DNA of 64,000 bases, taken from Candidatus Epilinea brevis. GTDB taxonomy: Bacteria > Chloroflexota > Anaerolineae > Epilineales > Epilineaceae. Below are positions 53,339 through 64,000 of this stretch, piece by piece; within the stretch, counting starts at the first letter, position 1; each line of letters begins with the position of its first letter. The position numbers were made by a program, and so were the translations under genes. The stretch spans positions 434,001 through 498,000 of the forward strand of contig JADJUE010000009.1 of assembly GCA_016710785.1 (NCBI GenBank). The letters are read 5' to 3'. A model generated the notes under the pieces. The model was not told where the DNA came from, did not search any database, and saw nothing but the letters and a program-made list of their open reading frames with translations.

Positions 53339-54379
53339 ATGCGCCAACCCCACCCCGCCTCTCGTCTGGCCTACCCATTGCTGCTCGCCCTGATCCTGCT
53401 CAGTGCGACGCTGGATCGTCCGCCGGCGCTCGCCCGGGAAGTCAGTCGCCCGCCCAGCGGGTCACCCGCAGTGGCCAGCGACCTGCCGGTGTCCGCCCGC
53501 GGCTTGTTGCTCAGGCCGGTCGGAGTCGCTCCCTCGCCATGGGCCGCGGAATCCGCACGATTGGCGGCCGGCACGGAGCTCGCGGTCAACGGTCAGACGC
53601 GCCTCAGGGTGGGGTTGCGCCAGGTGACGGTCTATCGGATCGCCACCGCCGGGCCGGCGATCGTTCAAGGATGGGTCGCCGGCGACGCCGTGCTGCTACG
53701 GTCGGGTACGGTCCCGCTCATCGACCCGCGTGACGATGCGGACGGCCGGTCCGAGCGGCGGGGTGCCGGTGTAGCCCCGTCGGCGTCGGCGCCGGCACCG
53801 CCCACGGTAGCCGTGATGCGCATTGCCCGCGACGATCTGCCGGCCTGGCTTCCCGAGAGCGTCCGGCGCTGGGAGGCGCCGATAGCAGACGCGGCCCGCC
53901 GCCATGGCATCGCGCCCAGCCTGTTGGCCATCGTCGTCTTGGTGGAGTCCGGCGGCTGGTCACAGGCCATCAGCCCCGCGGGGGCCTACGGGCTGACCCA
54001 ACTGATGCCGGCTACCGCAGCCGAGATGGCTGCGGCAACCGGGCGAAACGTAGCGGCATCCGGCTGGCGTGATCCAGTCACCAACATCGACCTGGGTGCG
54101 GCCTATCTGGCGGCCCAATCGCGGGCCTTCGCCGTCGATGCCAAGGGTGATGAACGGGAACAGGTCCGGTTGATCGCCGCGGCGTACAACGGAGGGCCCG
54201 GACGGCTGCGCCGCAGCCTGGATTCCTGGAACGCCCCTCTGCCGACAGAGACGCAGCGCTACCAGCGTTGGGTGGTTGGAATGTGGGATGAGCGCCGGTC
54301 CGATCAGAGCCAGCACTTCGAGGAATGGCGCGCTGCTGGCGGCGAGCGACTGTTGGTGGCGGCCTCGGCCGCAGATTAG
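53339..54379 (+). CDS. Secreted lytic transglycosylase (SLT domain)
   Basis: The protein has 346 residues from ATG 53339 (GGAGA 8 bases upstream; ATG 53324 is an alternative). A signal peptide is followed by a 150-residue region without known domains. The SLT domain near 180-320 has the catalytic Glu in LVESGGWSQ, then GAYGLTQLMPATAAEM and AAYNGGPGRL. Such enzymes cleave the glycan of peptidoglycan. It has its own promoter and is flanked by two copies of a hairpin repeat. Confidence 0.88.
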   Translation: MRQPHPASRLAYPLLLALILLSATLDRPPALAREVSRPPSGSPAVASDLPVSARGLLLRPVGVAPSPWAAESARLAAGTELAVNGQTRLRVGLRQVTVYRIATAGPAIVQGWVAGDAVLLRSGTVPLIDPRDDADGRSERRGAGVAPSASAPAPPTVAVMRIARDDLPAWLPESVRRWEAPIADAARRHGIAPSLLAIVVLVESGGWSQAISPAGAYGLTQLMPATAAEMAAATGRNVAASGWRDPVTNIDLGAAYLAAQSRAFAVDAKGDEREQVRLIAAAYNGGPGRLRRSLDSWNAPLPTETQRYQRWVVGMWDERRSDQSQHFEEWRAAGGERLLVAASAAD

Positions 54380-54415
54380 CAGAGCTGGGTGGGCCGTCGA
54401 CGCCGCATCCCTGCC

Positions 54416-54484
54416 ATGAAGGCGCGCCGCGCTCCGGCCGCAGTTTCATGTTCTGGCGGGTGTGCTTGCCGCACATGCGCGACT
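54416..54484. repeat. Hairpin repeat, copy 2 (between lytic transglycosylase and trpF-like genes)
   Basis: The counterpart of 53211-53279 lies between two converging genes and overlaps the last base pairs of the trpF-like stop region. Its first hairpin keeps the stem with a C-G closing pair. A second small stem TGTGC/GCACA exists only in this copy. Confidence 0.7.
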
Positions 54485-55157
54485 ATGGACTGACGGAACC
54501 TGACTGCGGACGCAGCACCCGAACCAGGGCTTCCAGCCGATCGTCGTCCAGTCGGCCTGGCTGGCTTTCCACCGCTTGCCACACATCGATGCCCCAGGGT
54601 TTGACCTCGGCCACGGCTCGCCCGATCGTGTCGGGAGCCAAGGCGTCAGAGGCCAGAATGGTCGGCATGCGGGCCGCCAACGCGGCGACGGAGGTCCACG
54701 ACTGGGCCGCCGCCCCGGCCAGATGCAGCAACAGCGCCGGTGCGGCCGGCGTACGCAGATGGACACCGCTCACGAAGGGCCGGGTCTGGACCTCTACCTG
54801 CTCCGGAGTATCGATGGTCAGGGCCTTGAAGGTATGGATCGATCCGTAATGCTCGAGGTCCTGGCGGGTCTCGCGACCAAAGAACTGCACCATGTCCAGG
54901 CCGCTCTGCCGCGCAACCCGCTGCACCAAGGGCCGGGGCGTGTTCACGAAGATGCCCACCATCTGCGCCCGCCGGCCGATCGCCTGCCGAATATCCCAGG
55001 CCTGCGGGATATCCACCACGCGCGGACTCTGCGACCAGAAGACGCAGGCGATGAGGTCCGCGCCGAGGTCAACCGCTCGGCGGGCGTCCTCGGGGTCGGT
55101 CAGTCCGGAGACCTTGATGTGGATGTAGCCGTCGCTCAAGTCCGTCTCCTCTGCCAA
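54483..55157 (-). CDS. TrpF-like TIM-barrel protein, probably not a working isomerase
   Basis: The 224-residue protein aligns with phosphoribosylanthranilate isomerase along its length: IKVSGLTDPEDARRAVDLGA, CVFWSQSPRVVD, VGIFVNTP, and IDVWQAVESQPG near the end. The catalytic Cys of the KICG motif is Ser here. The VQLHGDE strand reads VQFFGRET, the GGTG phosphate-binding loop is absent, and VDVSSGVE reads IDVWQAVE. No other trp gene is near. I infer a diverged paralogue with another ligand or activity. Confidence 0.7.
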   Translation of the reverse strand: MAEETDLSDGYIHIKVSGLTDPEDARRAVDLGADLIACVFWSQSPRVVDIPQAWDIRQAIGRRAQMVGIFVNTPRPLVQRVARQSGLDMVQFFGRETRQDLEHYGSIHTFKALTIDTPEQVEVQTRPFVSGVHLRTPAAPALLLHLAGAAAQSWTSVAALAARMPTILASDALAPDTIGRAVAEVKPWGIDVWQAVESQPGRLDDDRLEALVRVLRPQSGSVSP

Positions 55158-55179
55158 CTCGACTTGCGGCGTTGATGCT

Positions 55180-56709
55180 TCACGGACAGCCCGCCTTGTA
55201 GACCAGGGGATTGAAGATGGGATGGTAGGCCTTGCCCAGGTCGAGCATGCTCAGCCAGAGGCGGAGCGGGTTGTTCGGCCCCGGCGGAAGGGCTGGATTG
55301 ACGGGTTGTCGCCAACCGTTGATCCGCTCCGGGTTGGCGACGGCGTCGTTGACCGCCCCGATGGGGACACGCCCAGTCAGGCTGGCGCAGGCCTTGCCCT
55401 GCGCTGGTACCCCGGTCGCCGTAGCATCGGCCGGCCGGCGCGTGGCAGTGGGCGTACTCGACGGCCGGCTCGTCGCCGCCTTGGTGGCCGTGGGGGTGAC
55501 CGTCGGCGGGCAGGTCAGGGAGATGCTCGTCTCGGCGCTGAAGCGCCGCCCTTCATCGAACAGCGCATCGACGCCGATGGCTGCGGAACCACTGGCGGGA
55601 GCGCTGACCCGCAACAGCCAGGTCAATGAGGCTGTGGCCCCCGCCCCGATCTCCGGCAAGGTCTTCTGACCGACCTCGCCGGGAGCCAGGTTCAGTCCTG
55701 GTGGAAGGTTGATGGTCGCTCGGCCGCCACGCAGGGGCAGGATGCCGAAGTTGCTGACAAAGAAGGCCACCGACAGGTTCTCGCCGCATTGGGCGTCCAA
55801 GGGCGCCGATACAAAGGCTTCCCCGCCGCCGCCAGCATACAGGCCGTAGGCCGTAGCATGCTCGGCGGCCAGACCGGGCGCCAGGCGGATGGGATCCCAG
55901 TACATCGCCACCGCGCTGTCGCGCGTGACGACCTGGGTCGCATCCACAGGATAGTCCCAGCGCGCATTCTGCATCAGGTACCAGCGGCCGATGACGAAGC
56001 GATCCGGCGCGGCGAAGGATTCGTCTCGCAGTACCCCCATGCCCCGCAAGGCCACGACGTCGAAGCGCGGCGAAGCGAAGGCCAGCCAGTAATCCGGCAC
56101 ATCACCACCCAGAAACTCGCGCTCATGGGCGACGGTCCCCTGACCGGGGATGAAATAGGGCGAACCGTCGTTGGTGTCCAACTTGACGTCGAACAAAGCC
56201 CGCAACCCCACGCTGATCGTCTCCGCACCTTCATTGTGCAGGACATAGCGGGCCTCCACCATGTCGGGACGGTTGGTGAAGCGGTTGGGCTTGAGCGCCA
56301 GGGTCTGGGTCACCGCGACGCGATAAGGGCTCGACCAGCGCCAGACATTGCTGACCTGTGACCCGGTGACCGTTTGCGGCGACGGTTCGAAGCGAACCCA
56401 GTCCACCGTCCCGCGTGGCCCCTCGGCCCGGACGGTGGTGTAGCCATAGCCCACGACGCTGGTGCCCGCCGGCTCAAAGCCGTAGAGCAGACGGCGATCA
56501 TCGTCCTGGTCGGTTCCAGGGTCCCCGCCCGTCGTGCCCATCACCCAGGCACCGTTTGGGCCGATGTCGGCCCGCACAAAGGTGTTGGCGAGCCGCGCGC
56601 AGCGGCCTTGGCACTTGTAGAGCTGAGACTGGCCGCTGACCGGCAGGGCGACGATCGCCACGACGAGCAGGGTCAGGGCCGGAATCATCCACCTTGCGGC
56701 GCGCATCAT
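55180..56709 (-). CDS. Secreted protein of unknown function with Thr/Pro stretch
   Basis: The protein has 509 residues; GGAGAGG precedes a double ATG. It has a signal peptide (ALTLLVVAIVALPVSG). The mature part is beta-rich, with repeated references to an Ig/CARDB-like domain near 330-410 (FFVSNFGILPLRGGRATINL). A short Thr/Pro/Ala stretch follows, then a C-terminal 90 residues. The likely site is outside the membrane. The role is unknown. It is followed after 22 bases by the trpF-like gene on the same strand. Confidence 0.6.
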   Translation of the reverse strand: MMRAARWMIPALTLLVVAIVALPVSGQSQLYKCQGRCARLANTFVRADIGPNGAWVMGTTGGDPGTDQDDDRRLLYGFEPAGTSVVGYGYTTVRAEGPRGTVDWVRFEPSPQTVTGSQVSNVWRWSSPYRVAVTQTLALKPNRFTNRPDMVEARYVLHNEGAETISVGLRALFDVKLDTNDGSPYFIPGQGTVAHEREFLGGDVPDYWLAFASPRFDVVALRGMGVLRDESFAAPDRFVIGRWYLMQNARWDYPVDATQVVTRDSAVAMYWDPIRLAPGLAAEHATAYGLYAGGGGEAFVSAPLDAQCGENLSVAFFVSNFGILPLRGGRATINLPPGLNLAPGEVGQKTLPEIGAGATASLTWLLRVSAPASGSAAIGVDALFDEGRRFSAETSISLTCPPTVTPTATKAATSRPSSTPTATRRPADATATGVPAQGKACASLTGRVPIGAVNDAVANPERINGWRQPVNPALPPGPNNPLRLWLSMLDLGKAYHPIFNPLVYKAGCP

Positions 56710-56758
56710 GGACCTCTCCTGTCATCCCGATCCTGAGCGGCTCCGCTGCGCATGGCCG

Positions 56759-57895
56759 TCAGCTGACGGCACGCGCAGGGTGGAAGGGCTTGCCAGGATC
56801 GATCGCGTAATAGGCGTGGGAGCCGCGAGTGACGCGCTTGAGCAGTCCCTCGTTGATCGCCACCTTGATCATGTGCTTGATCGCATTGTTCGACAGGTCG
56901 ATGATTTCCTTGTTCCGCAAGCCTCGCAGGGAGTCGTAGACCTGAATGAAGAGCACCGGCTCCTCAAAACTGCGCATCGCCTCTTCAAAGACCGCCCAGT
57001 CCGAGTCGGTCAGGATCAGATCCTGCTCATCGACCGTGTCGGTCTCCTCCTCTTCGACGGTCGCCGGCGGGGCCTCCGGCGCGAAGTGGCTGAGACTGTA
57101 GGCATCCTCGGCCGGCAGAAAGACCTCGCTGACCGAGCCGCTGGTGAACACCTTGACCAGGCCGCGACGCTCGGCGTCGCGGACGAAGTCCTTGAACTTG
57201 CCGAAGGCCCTTCCCGAGCGATCCTTGAACTTGTGCTCGTCGAAGTCCGGCGCCACCTCCATCATCAGCAGCTTCACCCCGGCCAGGGTGGTGGCCGCCC
57301 CACGTTCGCGACCCAGACGAACCGCCTGCACCACCGCGGCGTAGGGATCCTGGACCTCCTGGGACTGGAGCCGATCCACATCCTCGTCCACCTGATTGTA
57401 GAAGAGGAACTCGTCGGCCGACTGTGCCAGATGGCTGGCCGTGGCCTGGGCCACACCGATGACCACCGTCTTCTTGCCTTGCTGCCTGACGGCGTTCACC
57501 AGCGGGATGAAGTCGCGGTCACCGGTGATGAGCACGTAGGTGCCGATGTTGCCGAAGGCGTAGAGGGTCTTCATCAAGTCGATGCACAGGTGCATATCGA
57601 CGCTGTTCTTGATGGGGCGTCCCATGCGGCCCTGTTCCCGGTCGTAGTGGTAGGTAGGAACGTACATGGGCTCGATGGCATTGGCGTACAGGGCGTTGGT
57701 GACCCGTGGATAGCGGTACCAGTCCGCGTAGGCGCGAGCGATGGTCACCCGGCCATAGCGCTGGCAGAGCTCCATGATCGACTCGAAGTTGGGATTGGTG
57801 TCATAGCGATTGCGAACGGAGATGTAGATGTTCTCGAAATCGATGAACACCGCAACGTCGGTCGCGGGTCCCTGGTATTGGGGGAAGAGGTTCAT
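56759..57895 (-). CDS. NYN-domain (LabA-like) putative RNase with C-terminal LOTUS-like domain
   Basis: The 378-residue protein has an NYN/PIN-like domain at residues 14-165 with acidic active-site residues in VFIDFENIY, SVDMHLCIDLM and ITGDRDFIPLVN. Residues of about 190-260 and 295-370 are winged-helix-like; the latter, with NAIKHMIKVAINEGLLKRV, looks like a LOTUS/OST-HTH RNA-binding module. NYN proteins are predicted RNases. A TATACT box on the minus strand at 58063-58058 may be its minus-10 element. The gene diverges from rpoC. Confidence 0.82.
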   Translation of the reverse strand: MNLFPQYQGPATDVAVFIDFENIYISVRNRYDTNPNFESIMELCQRYGRVTIARAYADWYRYPRVTNALYANAIEPMYVPTYHYDREQGRMGRPIKNSVDMHLCIDLMKTLYAFGNIGTYVLITGDRDFIPLVNAVRQQGKKTVVIGVAQATASHLAQSADEFLFYNQVDEDVDRLQSQEVQDPYAAVVQAVRLGRERGAATTLAGVKLLMMEVAPDFDEHKFKDRSGRAFGKFKDFVRDAERRGLVKVFTSGSVSEVFLPAEDAYSLSHFAPEAPPATVEEEETDTVDEQDLILTDSDWAVFEEAMRSFEEPVLFIQVYDSLRGLRNKEIIDLSNNAIKHMIKVAINEGLLKRVTRGSHAYYAIDPGKPFHPARAVS

Positions 57896-58114
57896 GAGCC
57901 TTCAAGGGGATGGGAGCGGATCCTACGAGGGTAGAACAGACCTCCGTCGGGCGACGACCCGTGCGGCAGCACCCGCTTCGTGGACAGTCCGGCGACCGGC
58001 ATGTAGCGAGCGAACCCGGCCTGACGGAAGGGCCTGTTGGCTCCATGCTTGGCCGCGAGTATAGCACGCCCCGCCGCGGCCCGGCGACCGCCGTCAGGGT
58101 CTCAACGTCGAGGG

Positions 58115-58142
58115 TTGACATATCCGTCACTACACCTATAAT
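58115..58142 (+). promoter_or_regulatory. Consensus sigma-70 promoter of rpoC
   Basis: TTGACA (58115-58120) and TATAAT (58137-58142) match the consensus fully, with a 16-base spacer. Transcription should begin near 58149, so an ATG at 58145 cannot be the rpoC start. Confidence 0.9.
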
Positions 58143-58194
58143 AGATGAGTTGGAGTGAAGTGGTCTGCGACTCCGTCCATCATCCGCCGAGTGC

Positions 58195-58200
58195 AGGAGG
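58195..58200 (+). promoter_or_regulatory. rpoC: Ribosome-binding site that fixes the rpoC start
   Basis: AGGAGG lies 7 bases before TTG 58208, from which the conserved RpoC N-terminus follows. Confidence 0.8.
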
Positions 58201-58207
58201 ATCCTCC

Positions 58208-62830
<4,623 letters not shown>

Positions 62831-64000
62831 GTGGACCAGGCCAACGACCTACCGACCGACGAGATGAACAGCAGCGGCATGGGGGCCGACGAGGCGCCGA
62901 CCTCGTCGGCGCCGACGCCGGATGCCCCCGAAGAAGAGATGTCGATGATGGAACTCCTGCTGGAGGAGAGCGGCTTCATGCCGGGCAACTTCCAGCGGGG
63001 CGCCCTGGTAGAGGGCACCGTCGTCCGCAAGGACAAGAACCAGCTGACCCTGGACATCGGGGCCAAGCAGGAAGCGGTGGTTCCAGCCAGCGACCTGATG
63101 CGTCTGCCATCCGAGGTGGTTGACAAGCTCAAGGTCGGCGACACCGTGCGGGGCGTCATCATGCGGCCGGAAGGCGAGATCGTGATCTCCCTGTACCAGG
63201 CCTTGACCGTGGACGACTGGGACAAGGCCAAGGCGCTGGAAGAGAGCGGCGAGATCCTTGAACTGCCCATCGTCGGGACGAACAAGGGCGGTATCCTGGT
63301 GCAGCTGGGCAACCTGCAGGGCTTCATCCCCCGCAGCCACGTGGCCCAGGGCGCCGACGATGGGGACGGCTCCGCCCGCATGGGCATGGTGATCCCGGTC
63401 AAGGTCATCGAGGTCAACCAACGCAAGCGGCGGCTCATCGTCAGCGAGCGGCAGGCCCTGCGCGAATGGCGGTCGGCCAAGAAGGGCCGGCTCCTGGACG
63501 CGCTGCAGGAAGGCGAGACGCGTACGGGGGCGGTCAGCTCGGTCACCGACTTCGGCGCTTTCGTGGACCTGGGTGGTGCCGACGGTCTGATCCACGTGTC
63601 GGAGATCACCCATGAGCGCGGCCGGTCGCCCAAGGACATCCTCAAGGTGGGCCAGTCGATCAAGGTCTACATCTTGTCCATCGATCGTGAGCGCAGCCGC
63701 ATCGGGCTCAGCCTCAAGCGCCTGCAGCCGGATCCCTGGCAGACGGTCGAGCGCGATCATTATGTCGGCGAGCTGGCCGAGGCCACCATCGCCAACCTGG
63801 CCAAGTTCGGTGCCTTCGCGCGCTTGAACGACGGTTTGGAAGGCCTCATTCACATCTCCGAGCTGTCCGACGGCCATGTCGAGCATCCGCGGGAAGCCGT
63901 GCGTGTCGGGCAGCGGGTGACGGTGGAGATCATCGCCATCGATCCGGAGCGTCGCCGGGTGGGCCTGTCCATCCGCCGCGTGCCGACGCACCTGCGTACG
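62831..64000 (+). CDS. rpsA: 30S ribosomal protein S1, 3' end outside the window
   Basis: An open plus-strand frame of 390 codons starts at GTG 62831, directly after the rpoC stop, with GAGGA 5 bases upstream, and is still open at the right edge. The first 50 residues are acidic and Ser/Pro-rich. At least four S1 RNA-binding repeats follow, at about 58-120, 142-205, 232-300 and 315-385, with VTDFGAFVDLGGADGLIHVS and LAKFGAFARLNDGLEGLIHIS in the last two. S1 binds mRNA on the small ribosomal subunit. The minus-strand frame over the same stretch is a shadow. Confidence 0.9.
   Translation, partial: MDQANDLPTDEMNSSGMGADEAPTSSAPTPDAPEEEMSMMELLLEESGFMPGNFQRGALVEGTVVRKDKNQLTLDIGAKQEAVVPASDLMRLPSEVVDKLKVGDTVRGVIMRPEGEIVISLYQALTVDDWDKAKALEESGEILELPIVGTNKGGILVQLGNLQGFIPRSHVAQGADDGDGSARMGMVIPVKVIEVNQRKRRLIVSERQALREWRSAKKGRLLDALQEGETRTGAVSSVTDFGAFVDLGGADGLIHVSEITHERGRSPKDILKVGQSIKVYILSIDRERSRIGLSLKRLQPDPWQTVERDHYVGELAEATIANLAKFGAFARLNDGLEGLIHISELSDGHVEHPREAVRVGQRVTVEIIAIDPERRRVGLSIRRVPTHLRT

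Noticed and set aside
58145..58207. ATG at 58145 as the rpoC start
   Set aside because: It lies 3 bases after the minus-10 box, ahead of the expected transcript start, and the conserved protein begins at TTG 58208.
62849..63991. 380-residue minus-strand reading frame
   Set aside because: It lies opposite rpsA, which has clear S1 repeats on the plus strand.

Overview
The window is high-GC bacterial DNA that looks chromosomal and most likely comes from an uncultured member of the Chloroflexota. The phylum call is inference. It rests on the many secreted proteins with Thr/Pro linkers followed by a short Tyr-Leu-Pro motif, on a nucleotidyl cyclase-NACHT-FGE fusion protein, and on a beta-prime RNA polymerase subunit with a long coiled-coil insertion.

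The first 27.5 kb is a defence island. After the remains of an MNT/HEPN toxin-antitoxin pair and a PD-(D/E)XK nuclease gene comes a complete type 2 BREX (phage growth limitation, Pgl) locus, all on the plus strand: a methyltransferase-like protein, pglW, pglX, an Rpn-type nuclease, a helicase-HNH protein, pglY, pglZ, a membrane/winged-helix protein, brxD, brxHI and a small membrane protein. From pglY to the last gene the cistrons overlap by 4 bp or lie about 20 bp apart, so they look translationally coupled. Three proteins are not standard type 2 BREX parts: the helicase-HNH, the four-helix membrane protein with a PglZ-like C-terminal winged helix, and the small membrane protein coupled to brxHI. 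The methyltransferase gene pglX is split by a frame change inside an inserted GC-only inverted repeat full of 6-7 base G and C runs. Loss of one base there would rejoin the two halves. The related Streptomyces pglX is known to phase-vary through a G tract, so this may be an on/off switch, although an assembly error is possible. A run of 28 G and six 22-bp tandem repeats lie downstream of pglX.

From 27.5 to 39.3 kb the genes encode exported or signalling proteins: a CAP/SCP lipoprotein with a P-domain, the cyclase-NACHT-FGE protein, two divergent surface proteins with a shared N-terminal type of domain, and a secreted protein with eighteen 12-residue Pro/Thr repeats. From 39.3 to 44.2 kb is a plus-strand run headed by tgt (tRNA-guanine transglycosylase), with a small unknown gene, a YtcJ-like amidohydrolase, an EamA transporter and a thioesterase. 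From 44.2 to 51.7 kb, on the minus strand, are two lipoproteins, a von Willebrand A surface protein and paaABCD (phenylacetyl-CoA epoxidase, without paaE).

The last part holds a heme A/O-pathway farnesyltransferase, a lytic transglycosylase flanked by two copies of a hairpin repeat, a TrpF-like protein lacking catalytic residues, a secreted protein, and a NYN-domain RNase. It ends with rpoC, which has a near-perfect sigma-70 promoter and a TTG start, followed immediately by rpsA (ribosomal protein S1), which runs off the right edge. No rRNA, tRNA or CRISPR array was recognised.
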